A stretch of 64,000 nt of DNA from UBA822 sp965249775 (GTDB lineage Bacteria > Gemmatimonadota > Gemmatimonadetes > Longimicrobiales > Gaopeijiaceae), in assembly GCA_965249775.1 (NCBI GenBank), contig OZ252253.1, positions 1,550,001 through 1,614,000 of the forward strand, read 5' to 3'. How positions within the stretch are numbered: the first letter of the stretch is position 1; the number at the start of each line of letters is the position of its first letter. The translations under genes were made by a program, and so were the position numbers. Below are positions 42,370 through 50,805 of this stretch, in pieces. Under the pieces are notes generated by a model. The model saw nothing but the letters and a program-made list of their open reading frames with translations, made no database searches and had not been told where the DNA came from.

Positions 42370-43899
42370 TTACCGTCGACCGGCCACGGGCGCCCGGGGC
42401 ATTCTCCCGTCGCGCATCGCCGAGTGGTAGAGAACGGACGCCATCACGACCGCAGCCTGCTTGAGGTCCTCCTCCTGGACACGCTCGAACGTGTCCATAT
42501 TCGTGTGGTGCGTTCGAACATCGTACCCGGTGTAGTCGTGGATCGCCTGGAAGCCTGGCAGTCCAGCCCGGATGAACGAGAGGTGATCGGTGCTCCCGAT
42601 CTGAGCCATCGTCGAAATATTCGCACCCAGATCCTCGAAGGGCTCGAGCCAATCCTCCATGATCTCCCTCGCCTCCTCGTTGGCCTCCATGTAGAACCCG
42701 TAAATGGGGGCGAAGCCGTTGTCCAGGTTGTAATAGACGGAGAATTTCTCGTGCGCCTCCGCATTGTCGTCGGCCTGGAGGTGGCGGCGTACGTACTCCC
42801 TGGACCCGAGCAGGCCCTGCTCCTCACCCCCCCAAAGGGCCACCCGAATCGTACGCCGGGGCTGGACATCGAGCGCCTTCAGGATCCTGAGTGACTCCAT
42901 CACGATCGAGGAGCCATCCGCATTGTCGGTCGCGCCGGTCCCCGTGTGCCAGGAGTCCAGGTGCGCCCCTACCATGACGACCTCGTCGCCAATCTCAGGA
43001 TCCACCCCCTTGATCTCGGCAATCACGTTGTAGGCGTTCGTATCGTCCTCGTAGTATCTCCCGGTCACCTCCACCGCCATCGTCACCGGGATCTGCTGCT
43101 CGAGAAGCCTCGCGATCAGGTTGTAATGTTCTCCCGCCAAGACGACCGATGGGACGGCGCCCTCACCTGGATCCCGTCCCGTGACGAAGAGCGTTCCGTG
43201 CTCTCCGCGGGTCGGTCGGAGCCTAACGCCTGCCCCTCCGCTCAGGATCACGTCCGCAAGAGCGCGCGAGGCTTCTTGCTGTCGGCTCCGCTCCGCTTGC
43301 TGGGCGGCCGACGGCGGCGTTGACGGAGCCTGAAACTGTCCGCGTGTGGGTGGATCGAATCGATCCTCAAACTGGGGCTGAGGGCGATCTTCACGGATGA
43401 AGTTGGTCCCAATCGGGCTGCTGAGAACGATGGCGCCGTTGAGACGGCCCTCGAGTGAGCGCAACTCGGCCGCGGACTTTCCGCCCAGCATGATGGGCTC
43501 GGAAACCAGCCGACCCCGGGTCGACGCCGACCATCCCTCGGGATACCCGATCATCGGCAAATAGCGGGGCTCGAGCATCTCGACCGAGAATCTCTCGAGA
43601 CTCCACCCGCGCCCGAACTCCCACGACTCGAGGTGGACGTCCTCGAATGCCCACTCGGTCATCTTGTCACGCGTCCACTCGACCGCCTCGTAGTATCCCG
43701 GGGAGTTCGTCAGCCGGGGGCCGATTACGTTGGTGAGGTGGTTGAAGACCTCCATGACGTGGGAGTTTTCGAAGCCTTCGGCCCTGATCTTGGCCACCAT
43801 GTCTCGGTCGATTTGCTCTTGGGCGGCAAGGGGGGTGGCAACCAGTGAAAGGGCCGATCCGAAGGCGATCAGGAGGGACAGGGCGATGGAACGCGTCAT
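42370..43899 (-). CDS. M28 family metallopeptidase (exported aminopeptidase)
   Basis: 509 residues with a signal peptide ending PLAAQEQ. A PA-domain-like insert occupies about 120-260. The zinc site residues appear in order: VMVGAHLDSWHTGTGATDNADGSS (His, Asp), LWGGEEQGLLGSREYV (Glu-Glu), VYYNLDNG (Asp) and IGSTDHLSFIRAGLPGFQAIHD (His). It is a co-catalytic di-zinc peptidase, probably periplasmic or surface-exposed, releasing N-terminal amino acids or dipeptides. No operon partner. Confidence 0.9.
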   Translation of the reverse strand: MTRSIALSLLIAFGSALSLVATPLAAQEQIDRDMVAKIRAEGFENSHVMEVFNHLTNVIGPRLTNSPGYYEAVEWTRDKMTEWAFEDVHLESWEFGRGWSLERFSVEMLEPRYLPMIGYPEGWSASTRGRLVSEPIMLGGKSAAELRSLEGRLNGAIVLSSPIGTNFIREDRPQPQFEDRFDPPTRGQFQAPSTPPSAAQQAERSRQQEASRALADVILSGGAGVRLRPTRGEHGTLFVTGRDPGEGAVPSVVLAGEHYNLIARLLEQQIPVTMAVEVTGRYYEDDTNAYNVIAEIKGVDPEIGDEVVMVGAHLDSWHTGTGATDNADGSSIVMESLRILKALDVQPRRTIRVALWGGEEQGLLGSREYVRRHLQADDNAEAHEKFSVYYNLDNGFAPIYGFYMEANEEAREIMEDWLEPFEDLGANISTMAQIGSTDHLSFIRAGLPGFQAIHDYTGYDVRTHHTNMDTFERVQEEDLKQAAVVMASVLYHSAMRDGRMPRAPVAGRR

Positions 43900-44011
43900 G
43901 GGAGGCCTTCCTTGGTCGGTGGTCAGGACGCCGTGTTGCGGGTCCCGGGTGTTTCTTACCGGTGGAGGATAAGCCGACCGGGCGGGATGGCGCGAGGGGT
44001 CACAAACGACA

Positions 44012-44046
44012 AGACGGCCACCTCCGAACGATGGGGGTGGCCGTCT
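44012..44046 (-). terminator. Rho-independent terminator on the minus strand
   Basis: AGACGGCCACC at 44012-44022 pairs perfectly with 44036-44046 (11-bp stem, 13-nt loop). On the minus strand it is followed by a T-rich run (TTGTCGTTTG). It lies 24 bp after the stop of the small cysteine-containing frame at 44070-44285 and would end that transcript. Confidence 0.65.
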
Positions 44047-44069
44047 CGTCTATGGGGGCGTCGTCCTAT

Positions 44070-44285
44070 TCAGGGCCCGCTGTGCTCGGGAGGCGGCCCA
44101 TGGTCGCCGAAGCAGTTTTCGTGGAACGTGTTTTTCCCACCTTTGTTCACATCGATGCATACAGGGGGGCCATTGCCGGTGATCTCGGGGGGCGGCTCTC
44201 CATCGTTGAAGCAGTCATCGTCGAACGTGTTTCCCCCCCCCTTGTTCACATGAATGCAATCCGGGGTTAGTGGAGGCTTAATGCT
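44070..44285 (-). pseudogene. Two-copy cysteine-containing repeat peptide, no canonical start
   Basis: The minus frame encodes two repeats of the pattern C-I-x-V-N-K-G-G-x-N-T-F-x-x-x-C-F-x-D-x-x-P-P-P-E, then HSGP and a stop. Differences between the two DNA copies are often at third positions of this frame (ATT/ATC, AAG/AAA, GGG/GGT, GAT/GAC, CCC/CCT), which argues for past coding. Upstream, an in-frame TGA at 44286-44288 leaves no ATG, and the only GTG is inside repeat 1. It may be a truncated remnant of a longer secreted protein. A terminator follows it. Confidence 0.45.
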
Positions 44286-44316
44286 TCATTAATCCTCGAC
44301 TCGGAGTTGCGTGCCG

Positions 44317-44595
44317 ATGATCGAACTTCGTGCTTTAGGAGGTCTGCGACTCCGCGATTCGGCGGACGGCCACGAGATCCTCTCGGTTCTCGCACGGACC
44401 AAGCCCTCCGGCTTGTTTCTCTACCTGGCACTCTCACCACCGAACGTCAGCCACAGCCGAGACAAGCTCCTCGCACTTCTCTGGCCGGATTCGAGCACCG
44501 AGAAGGCACGGAACTCCCTGAATCAGGCGCTTCACGTACTGCGGCTTGGACTCGGGATCAACGTCAGAAGACGTGTACGTATCTTTACATCGTGA
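44317..44595 (+). pseudogene. Truncated 5' fragment of a SARP-TPR regulator
   Basis: The first 80 or so residues (IELRALGGLRLRDSADG, SGLFLYLALSPPNVSHSRDKLLALLWPDSSTEKARNSLNQALHVLRLGLG) correspond to the N-terminal winged helix of the intact regulator at 58091. After GLGI the sequence switches abruptly into a repeated element (44570 on) and the frame ends. The BTAD and TPR parts are missing. Confidence 0.75.
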
Positions 44596-44630
44596 GTATA
44601 CGTATGAACAACCACGTAGCGCGGCACCTC
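44570..44630 (+). repeat. Repeated element with TGTACGTATC and ATCGTGA core, copy 1
   Basis: GACGTGTACGTATCTTTACA, then TCGTGA, TATACGT and CACGTAGCGCG. The same order of blocks recurs at 45431-45490 and, more diverged, at 51680-51740. Here it interrupts the SARP fragment. Confidence 0.6.
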
Positions 44631-44897
44631 TCAGTACGCTCGGGAGCCACTCGTCAGCACGTCTCCCCGGTGACGAACCAGCACCGAGATTGAGGTGATG
44701 TCTTGAAGAAGGTTAGTAGCAAGCCAGCAGCCTTCCTTACACCTTGCGGGCCTAGGTGGGCGCGATCTTGGTAGTCCGCTCGAGACCTGAAGAGTCCGTC
44801 CAGCGGGGGTTCACTCCGTCAGCCCAGAGGTAGGGACCCCACCCTATCCAAGGCACCGCAGTGTTGTAGTTCAGGTCACCCGCACGCTCATCGACGA
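44631..44897. other. Intergenic stretch with no recognisable gene
   Basis: Lies between two regulator remnants. No convincing frame, hairpin or promoter seen; likely decayed coding sequence. Confidence 0.4.
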
Positions 44898-45386
44898 TTG
44901 TGCCCCCGTTGGCCATCTGGTACTGCGATCCCCTTCTGGTTTTATGAGCTTCGCGCCCACGGATATCCGGCAGGGGCCATGGAATTGGCGGACCGGACCG
45001 TGAAATGGTTTGAGGCCAAGACCTCCGATTGGAGACAGGATCCCAGACAAGCCTACGTATACGGAAGCTTTCTCAGTCGAGCCGAACGTTGGGATGAGGC
45101 GCAAGCAGTCCTGGAAGACCTATTGAAGGTTGATCCGAAGCTCTTTGCTCCACGCTAGGACTACGACAATGCTGCCTTGGGGCTGGCGTATGTGTTGGGA
45201 ATCCAGGGACATCGTGACGAAGCCTACAAGGCGGTCGGCTTAGCCGGATGGTCAGATAGCCCCGGCGTTCAAGCCTGGGTCGAGGGCGCTCTAGGTGAGC
45301 GGGAGCGAGCGATGGAGCTACTGCATGAAAGTGGACCCTGGATGCAAAGACCTCACGAAAGGACATACCCCATCCTCCGTTTCTGA
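44898..45386 (+). pseudogene. 3' fragment of a SARP-TPR type regulator with an internal stop
   Basis: One frame encodes TPR-like sequence (ELADRTVKWFEAKTSDWRQDP, YVYGSFLSRAERWDEAQAVLEDLLKVDP), then an in-frame TAG at 45156-45158, then GLAYVLGIQGHRDEAYKAVGLAGW and WVEGALGERERAMELLHE. There is no N-terminal domain. A homologous fragment lies at 47063-47474. Together with 44317-44595 it probably derives from one disrupted gene. Confidence 0.7.
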
Positions 45387-45430
45387 AATTTATCGGAGCG
45401 ACTGGGTAGGCGGCCGAGTTCCTCTTTGGA

Positions 45431-45490
45431 GACGTGTACGTATCTTTGCATCGTGAATATACGTACGTACGAACACGTAGCGCGTGATCT
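45431..45490 (+). repeat. Repeated element, copy 2
   Basis: Starts with GACGTGTACGTATCTTTGCA and continues with TCGTGAATATACGT and CACGTAGCGCG, nearly matching copy 1 at 44570. It lies between the TPR remnant and the end of the PD40 gene. Confidence 0.6.
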
Positions 45491-45523
45491 CTTGGTTCCA
45501 CACGGCAGCGGCAAGCCTGTATT

Positions 45524-46951
45524 TCAAGCTCCTTCGGCGTTCGCCACCGCATCCTTGTACCTGCTCACTGCATCCTTGTAGGCTCCTGACGCCCTTAGCC
45601 CGTCTCCTTCAGTGAGCGCGTCCTGAGCGCTGGCGATCTTGCCGCCATCGCCACCGCGGGCAATGGCGTCATCGATGGCGGCCACGGCCAACTGTCGAGC
45701 GATCGCTGCTAGCCCGTCCATCAATTCATCGCCCTCAGTCGGGTCCAGCCCCGCTTGGACGGCGGCCTCTAGGTCGCCGACTGCGCCCTCGATATTTCCC
45801 ATCGCGGCCTGGTTGTCGGGTGGCGTCTTGTTGAGTTCAGTGACCACCGTCTCCAACTTCGCGATCACATCGTCCACCTTATCCGCCAGCGGCGTACCGG
45901 GATTCACAGCAGTGATCCCTTTGAGGTCGCCAATCACCGCCGCCACGCTCTCGGACGAAGGCAAGCCGCCCCAACTCGGGAAACCGTCGATTCCACCCGT
46001 AGACGCAATTAGTGTCTGCCCGGATCCGTCTGCGTTCATCACATATATGTCTTGGAGGCCCCGAGCCACAGATCGGTGAAACGCGATCTTCGTGCCATCG
46101 GGCGACCACGTCGAATTACCGTCCCGCACGGTGTTTTGCGTGAGACGCGTCACCCCGGTGCCATCGGCCCTCATCACATAAATCTCGATAAATTCATGGT
46201 CACGCGTACTGCTAAAAGCGATAAATCTGCCGTCCGGCGACCATGCCGGCGAGCCGTCAAACGCCGGATCGTTGGTGAGGCGCTCCACGTTGGAACCGTC
46301 CGCTTCCATGACGTATATTTCGCGGTTTCCGCTCCGCGAGCTGGAGAACGCCAACTTCGTACCGTCCGGTGACCAGTTGGGACTGGTGTCGGTCCCCGGG
46401 CTATTGGTGAGGTTGGTCTGCCCCGAGCCGTCCTTGCCCATAACCCACACTTCCGCGTCGCCGCCCGGGTCACGCATGTAGGCAATGCTCTCTCCGTCCG
46501 GTGACCATACCGGCAACGTCTCGAACTCGGTGTTGTTGGTGAGGCGGGTCGGGTTCGACCCATCGACGCCGATCGTGTAGATCTCCGACTCGCCCGGATC
46601 TCTGAGGGTGAGGAACACCAGCCGCGTTCCGTCGGGCGACCAGTCGGAGGTGGCATCGATCGCCCCGTTATTGGTGACTCGGGTTTGGTTCGACCCATCG
46701 GCATTCATGAAGTAGATCTCAAAATTGCCGTCACGAGTGCTGTGGAACGTGATGCGCGTCTCGGCGAGGGACACCGCTGCCGCAGCGATCCCGCTCTGAG
46801 TGATTGGCATCGACGTCGGCGGATCCGTAGCGAGGTCGCCCGAGCAGGCGGCGAACAAACCTGCGGAGACAAGAACCACGGAAAGAGCACACTTCCGGGA
46901 GAGCTCCCCCAGCGATTCAAGAACGTCGGACGACACTCCGATGGGTTTCAT
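45524..46951 (-). CDS. PD40/TolB-like beta-propeller lipoprotein with conserved C-terminal helical domain
   Basis: 475 residues. Lipobox LFAACSGD, then six PD40 repeats (RITFHSTRDGNFEIYFMNADGSNQTRVTNN..., SPDG each time) forming a TolB-like propeller over about residues 65-330. From about 340 to the end is a helical domain with LADKVDDVIAKLETV, LNKTPPDNQAAMGNIEGAVGDLEAA, AIARQLAVAAIDDAIARGG and YKDAVSRYKDAVANAE, shared with the proteins at 53321 and 55688. Probably a periplasmic or surface lipoprotein with a binding role. It lacks the GCCGTGA repeats found upstream of the other two. Confidence 0.8.
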   Translation of the reverse strand: MKPIGVSSDVLESLGELSRKCALSVVLVSAGLFAACSGDLATDPPTSMPITQSGIAAAAVSLAETRITFHSTRDGNFEIYFMNADGSNQTRVTNNGAIDATSDWSPDGTRLVFLTLRDPGESEIYTIGVDGSNPTRLTNNTEFETLPVWSPDGESIAYMRDPGGDAEVWVMGKDGSGQTNLTNSPGTDTSPNWSPDGTKLAFSSSRSGNREIYVMEADGSNVERLTNDPAFDGSPAWSPDGRFIAFSSTRDHEFIEIYVMRADGTGVTRLTQNTVRDGNSTWSPDGTKIAFHRSVARGLQDIYVMNADGSGQTLIASTGGIDGFPSWGGLPSSESVAAVIGDLKGITAVNPGTPLADKVDDVIAKLETVVTELNKTPPDNQAAMGNIEGAVGDLEAAVQAGLDPTEGDELMDGLAAIARQLAVAAIDDAIARGGDGGKIASAQDALTEGDGLRASGAYKDAVSRYKDAVANAEGA

Positions 46952-47062
46952 TTTGGATGCTCTCTACGCCGAGATTCGAGAGGGTGCCCCGACCGCCCAG
47001 GGGATGCGATAAGCTGAGGTCCGGATTTCAGGCCCGCAAGCGGAGGAGCCCGAGGGCAAGAG

Positions 47063-47474
47063 CGCCACCTCCGATTGGAGACAGGTTCCCAGCCAAGCTC
47101 GGATATATGGGAGGTTTCTCGGTCGAGCGGAACGTTGGGACGAGGCGCAGGCAGTCCTGGAAGACATTTTAAGGACCCTTCCACCGGGCCGTCCACCGCA
47201 CAACAACATTGCATTGGAGCTGGCGCATGTGTTGGCAAGCCAGGGCCATCGTGACCAAGCCTATGAGGCGGTCGGCGTGTCCAATTGGCCAGACGACCTA
47301 GTTGTTCACGCCTGGGTTGAGGGTGCTCTAGGTGAGCCCGAACGAGCGATGGAGCTATTGCGTGAAAAGGGACGTTGGGGCGGAGAGCAAGGGATTCACG
47401 GACTTGCCCACTACTGGCTATGGTCGCTGCGGGACTATCCTCCGCTTCGGGAGTTCATCGAGGCGGGGGGGTAG
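47063..47474 (+). pseudogene. 3' remnant of a SARP-TPR type regulator
   Basis: Continuous frame with DWRQVPSQARIYGRFLGRAERWDEAQAVLEDIL, ALELAHVLASQGHRDQAYEAVGVSNW, WVEGALGEPERAMELLREKG and a proper C-terminal HYWLWSLRDYPPLREFIEAGG. No start domain; upstream frames are broken. It aligns with 44898-45386 but reaches further 3'. Confidence 0.65.
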
Positions 47475-47509
47475 GCGGCAGCCCCCCCCGCTCGACCTCC
47501 TTCATCTTT

Positions 47510-47538
47510 GAATTTGTTTCCAAATTCTGTAAATTTGG
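47510..47538 (+). promoter_or_regulatory. Three-half-site operator ahead of RHH-PIN pair, copy 1
   Basis: GAATTTG (47510-47516) and CAAATTC (47521-47527) form a 7-bp inverted repeat, and AATTTGG (47532-47538) adds a third half-site. It ends 3 bp before the antitoxin ATG, so binding would block transcription or translation start. It is identical in copy 2 at 60724-60752. Confidence 0.6.
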
Positions 47539-47541
47539 ATC

Positions 47542-47826
47542 ATGGTGAAGCACGTCAGGGAACCCATCCAGGTCTACCTCTCGAGTGAGGAGAGGGCCGA
47601 GTTGGATCGCGCCGCCGAGGAGCTCGGCGTCTCACGGTCCGAAGTGCTGCGTCGAGGTGTCGAGGCGGTACGGTCACGGCCACTGTCGGGCCTGCTACGA
47701 GACGTCGCGGCGGAGGGCCTCGTTTCCCCGGCGACCATCGGTCCGGGTGATCCTCCTCCCAGAAAGCCGGTCGTTTCGCTCGCCGAGCTCCTATGCGAGA
47801 TGGAGGAGAGCCGCGAAGACCGGTGA
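47542..47826 (+). CDS. Ribbon-helix-helix antitoxin (VapB-like), copy 1
   Basis: 94 residues. The N-terminal RHH motif VREPIQVYLSSEERAELDRAAEELGVSRSEVLRRGVEAV is typical of CopG/Arc antitoxins. The C-terminal flexible part (PRKPVVSLAELLCEMEE) would wrap the PIN toxin, whose GTG start overlaps this stop (GTGA). Nearly identical copy at 60756-61040. Confidence 0.85.
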   Translation: MVKHVREPIQVYLSSEERAELDRAAEELGVSRSEVLRRGVEAVRSRPLSGLLRDVAAEGLVSPATIGPGDPPPRKPVVSLAELLCEMEESREDR

Positions 47827-48215
47827 TCTACCTCGACACCTCGGTTGCGCTAGTTCATCTGTTGGCGGAGGACTGTCAACCACCGGACGACCTGTGGACT
47901 GAGGAGCTCTGGTCGAGCGGGCTGCTCGAGTACGAGCTCTGGAATCGCATCCACGCATGGGATCTCGCTCGTTCGCACGCGGATTTCGTTCGACTGCTCA
48001 TCGCCCGAGTATCTCTGGTCGAGCTCGACCGCACCGTGCTCACTCGTGCACTGCAGCCGTTCCCGATGCCGACCCGCACGCTCGATGCACTGCACTTGGC
48101 CTCGGCGAGCTATCTGCGGGAGAGAGGTGCGGATGTGAGGGTGGCGACGTACGACGAACGGATGGCGGAGGCGGCGGAAGGGATCGGGTTACGGCTGTAC
48201 CCGGTGTGGGTGTGA
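47823..48215 (+). CDS. PIN-domain toxin (VapC-like), copy 1
   Basis: 130 residues from GTG 47823 (the frame is open further upstream only within the antitoxin). PIN residues: IYLDTSVALVHLLAED, the glutamate in SSGLLEYELWNR, TLDALHLASASYL, and DVRVATYDERMAEAAEGIGL. A predicted Mg-dependent RNase. Just after the C-terminus, GTGTGA repeats (about 48205-48232) mark a small microsatellite. Copy 2 is at 61037-61435. Confidence 0.85.
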   Translation: MIYLDTSVALVHLLAEDCQPPDDLWTEELWSSGLLEYELWNRIHAWDLARSHADFVRLLIARVSLVELDRTVLTRALQPFPMPTRTLDALHLASASYLRERGADVRVATYDERMAEAAEGIGLRLYPVWV

Positions 48216-48266
48216 GTGTGAGTGTGAGTGTGCGCTGCCGGGACAGGTGGTCGTCTTGATCAGCTT

Positions 48267-48696
48267 CTACCCTCTCGAGGGGTCGACGACCTGAACTTCT
48301 GCGAAACGAACAAAATCTCGGTCGGTCGTGCAGACCCTCGCGCCTTCCTCGATGGCCATGGCCGCTAGGGCCGCATCAGTTACGAGGGGACCAGACCTGA
48401 GCCTCGACTAGCAGGTTCCTCAAGATCTCCCAGTAACGTTCGCCCGGCACCACCAACCACACGGCGGCCAAATCGAACCATGACGATGCGATCGAGGCGG
48501 CTTCTTTCATCGTGAGCGGTTTTTCGAACGCGCGAGGATTCGTACTAATGCTAAGGAATGCCCAGATGGTGAGCTAGGGAAACCCGATTGGTGACGGCGC
48601 TGAGAAGTTCTCCTCGATCCACAGACGGCAGGCCTTGTGAAGCTCCGATTGGGGATGGTACGCGTGGAGAACGATGTTGGCGTCGACGAGAATCAC
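48267..48696 (-). pseudogene. Inactivated VapC (PIN) toxin
   Basis: From GTG 48696 the frame reads ILVDANIVLHAYHPQSELHKACRLWIEENFSAP, then meets an in-frame TAG where a Trp is expected (before LTIWAFLSISTNPRAFEKPL). It continues to LLVEAQ, then shifts by one base (about 48390-48400) into SGPLVTDAALAAMAIEEGA, CTTDRDFVRF and VVDPSRG with a stop at 48267. All PIN acidic residues can still be read across the two lesions, so decay is recent. Confidence 0.75.
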
Positions 48697-48941
48697 CGGT
48701 GGACCGGGCCTTCGAGTTGCTCCAAGAGATCGCCAACGTTGTCCAGACTAAGCCCGGAACGAAGCGCGCCCAGATCTCGCGCTTCGACACTAAAGGGCCT
48801 ACTGGGCCGCTGAGTTTTCTTCGTGTAGAGCCCCAAGCGGAGACACTCGTTCACGATGTCCTTGAGAGACCTACCGCTACGTCGAGTTTCCGCTTTGAGC
48901 TTGGCGGCCACGTCATCGTCCAGAGTCAGAGTCGTTCTCAT
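48693..48941 (-). CDS. RHH antitoxin (VapB), partner of a dead VapC
   Basis: 82 residues. MRTTLTLDDDVAAKLKAETRRSGRSLKDIVNECLRLGL is a ribbon-helix-helix domain of the VapB type, with a C-terminal toxin-binding tail. It is intact and followed with 4-bp overlap by the inactivated toxin. A perfect palindrome sits upstream. It may persist as an orphan regulator or neutralise related toxins. Confidence 0.82.
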   Translation of the reverse strand: MRTTLTLDDDVAAKLKAETRRSGRSLKDIVNECLRLGLYTKKTQRPSRPFSVEARDLGALRSGLSLDNVGDLLEQLEGPVHR

Positions 48942-48959
48942 GCGTTGATCATATTAGTG

Positions 48960-48973
48960 GACATCATGATGTC
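48960..48973. promoter_or_regulatory. Palindromic operator of the VapB gene
   Basis: GACATCATGATGTC is a perfect 14-bp palindrome 18 bp upstream of the antitoxin ATG, in an AT-rich promoter region. Fits autoregulation by the RHH dimer. Confidence 0.55.
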
Positions 48974-49043
48974 AATCGTATCACATCCTGATGCCAGCCA
49001 TAGAGAGGACCGGTCAGCATGAAACGGATTACGGTGATGGGCG

Positions 49044-49082
49044 GGACTCACCTCAGTTCAGCCTACAGCCGGGACACCTTCC
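49044..49082 (-). pseudogene. Remnant of a Phd-associated VapC 3' end
   Basis: The stretch containing ACTCACCTCAGTTCAGC and TACAGCCGGGACACCTTC matches the 3' end and downstream flank of the VapC at 61458 almost base for base, and reads EGVPAVG-stop on the minus strand. Only the last codons and the flank survive. Apart from this and a terminator, 48974-49289 holds nothing I can identify. Confidence 0.6.
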
Positions 49083-49134
49083 CCGCGAGCGCCGCAGGGG
49101 CGCCCGGGGCAGTACGCTCGAAGTCAGGGTGAAA

Positions 49135-49161
49135 AGGGGCGGCCCCGAAGGAACCGCCCCT
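49135..49161. terminator. Terminator hairpin (best on minus strand)
   Basis: AGGGGCGG 49135-49142 pairs with CCGCCCCT 49154-49161 around an 11-nt loop. On the minus strand it is followed by TTTTC; on the plus strand by CTTTGCT. It could end the ATPase transcript from 49290, and possibly act bidirectionally. Confidence 0.6.
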
Positions 49162-49289
49162 CTTTGCTCCCGATGTCACTCAGTCGACCGTGACCGTGGC
49201 CTCCCAGTCTATGCCATCCCGCTCCCGGTGCATCGCATGAAACCTGATGAAGCTGCGCTGGTCGGATCATGCGTGTACACCCGTCCAGG

Positions 49290-50786
49290 TCAGGTGTCTT
49301 CATAGATCCTGTGTAGGTCGACAAGCTCGACATCGTTGCGGCTTGCAGCGAGATCCCTGAGGGCTTGGTCAAACCCCACGAGCCCAAACAGTAAGTACCG
49401 AAGAGATCGTGACATCGACTCACCGCGTTTTTCGAGATCCAAACGAATACTCTCCAGCCGGTTCAGGTCCGCTACAGTCCGTACACTAGTCGTCCCCTTT
49501 GCCTCTCCGATCACCTGGAAAACCTTTTTCTTCCGTGACGCAGATGACCTGGTGGCAGCCACGACATCTAGTTCAAACTTGCGCCTCGCTCGCTTATCGT
49601 TGATCTGCAGGGTCTGCGGGTGCCCGATGGGGCCGCCCAAGGTTTCATCGGCGGCATATCTTGTAGTCCATGTTCGAGCAATTTCCTCGAAATGGGGTCC
49701 GAGGATCTGGGATCTGAACGTGGGCTCAGCTCGAGTCCACAGGTCCTGGACTCTTCGCTCCTCACATAGGTCCTCATTGCGTCGTGTGATGAGTTCATGA
49801 AACCTCACGATCGGGTCAGCAACCCGATATGTCGGTTTCCTTTGAGCCAGGAAGTCCTCGCCCTTCTCCAGGAATCCTGCAGAGATCAACACCCGAAAAG
49901 GGTGGTCGAGATCAGTTGCCTTCTTTCCAATTCGCGACCCGATCTCGGAGGGTGTGGTCGCCCCCGTAGCAATCGCATTCAATATGGAGTAGTAGAGTGA
50001 TTGCTTTGTTACGCGCGGATCTTCCCGGAGGAGATAGGCATCTTCCCGATACAGAGCGTGAGACGGATTGAGCACGTTGGTCCCCAACCAATCCACTATT
50101 GCGTCATCAGTAGTTGGCGGCGCAGACGCCGAGGTCAGGTCTCGGTATCCGGGGGCACCCCCGATAACGGCGTGAAGCACGAACGCCGCCCGGATATCGT
50201 CGATACCCCAAAAGTCCCTCGCCTCGCGATAGTCGAAGGGACTGAGCGGCAAGTCGACAACCGCTCTGCCTCGAAGGGGTGATGTTCCGCTGAGGATGTC
50301 TGTCATGACCGACATTGCGGACCCACACAGGATCACGGTCACCGTTCCTTTCCAACCGTTGCCGAATGCCCCATCTGCCGCGTCATCGATGATGGCCTGC
50401 AGCACTGAATCCAGTTCCTTGCTGGTGGCTTGCAGGTATGGGTACTCATCGAGAACGACGACATGGCTGCCAGGTCGTTGGCCAAGTTCACTCAGTAGAT
50501 ACCGCATGCCAGAATCCCAGTCTGGGAACGCCAACGGAGGGGGCGTCGCGTGTAGCGTCGCTACCGATGCCGCGAACCGTTCAAGAGCTGGTCGTTCCTC
50601 CTGTTCGAGCGCGAAGTGGTACAGCCCGCCAACCTGCTGGACGAGCCGTCGAAGCAGAAAGCTCTTACCGAAGCGTCGGCGACCATACACGACACCGAGC
50701 CGCAATCTGGGCCGCTTCGCCTTTACCTGCCCGACCAGGTCACCCCATTCGGTTTGTCTGTCGTACAAGTCTCCTGGACGCTCCAT
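49290..50786 (-). CDS. AAA ATPase of the ATPase_2/DUF234 family
   Basis: About 498 residues from ATG 50786 (ATG 50801 also possible). FYDRQTEW-like start (YDRQTEWGDLVGQV), Walker A VVYGRRRFGKSFLLRRL, Walker B HVVVLDEYPYLQA, sensor region VILCGSAMSVM, arginine-rich LSGTSPLRGRAVVDLPLSPFDYREA. A C-terminal DUF234 nuclease-like domain follows (LGPHFEEIARTWT, KRARRKFELDVVAA, VFQVIGEAKGT). This STAND-like family is common in archaea and scattered bacteria, where its function is unresolved and it often behaves as a mobile or TA-like gene. It sits between TA cassettes. Confidence 0.83.
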   Translation of the reverse strand: MERPGDLYDRQTEWGDLVGQVKAKRPRLRLGVVYGRRRFGKSFLLRRLVQQVGGLYHFALEQEERPALERFAASVATLHATPPPLAFPDWDSGMRYLLSELGQRPGSHVVVLDEYPYLQATSKELDSVLQAIIDDAADGAFGNGWKGTVTVILCGSAMSVMTDILSGTSPLRGRAVVDLPLSPFDYREARDFWGIDDIRAAFVLHAVIGGAPGYRDLTSASAPPTTDDAIVDWLGTNVLNPSHALYREDAYLLREDPRVTKQSLYYSILNAIATGATTPSEIGSRIGKKATDLDHPFRVLISAGFLEKGEDFLAQRKPTYRVADPIVRFHELITRRNEDLCEERRVQDLWTRAEPTFRSQILGPHFEEIARTWTTRYAADETLGGPIGHPQTLQINDKRARRKFELDVVAATRSSASRKKKVFQVIGEAKGTTSVRTVADLNRLESIRLDLEKRGESMSRSLRYLLFGLVGFDQALRDLAASRNDVELVDLHRIYEDT

Positions 50787-50805
50787 CGCGGCAATCCTCA
50801 TTTAT

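Noticed and set aside
43845..44270. Plus-strand frames over the 44.1-44.3 kb repeat
   Set aside because: Repeat divergence is synonymous in the minus frame, not in the plus frames.
48205..48232. GTGTGA microsatellite after the PIN gene as a CRISPR or iteron
   Set aside because: Too short and without spacers; simple slippage repeat.
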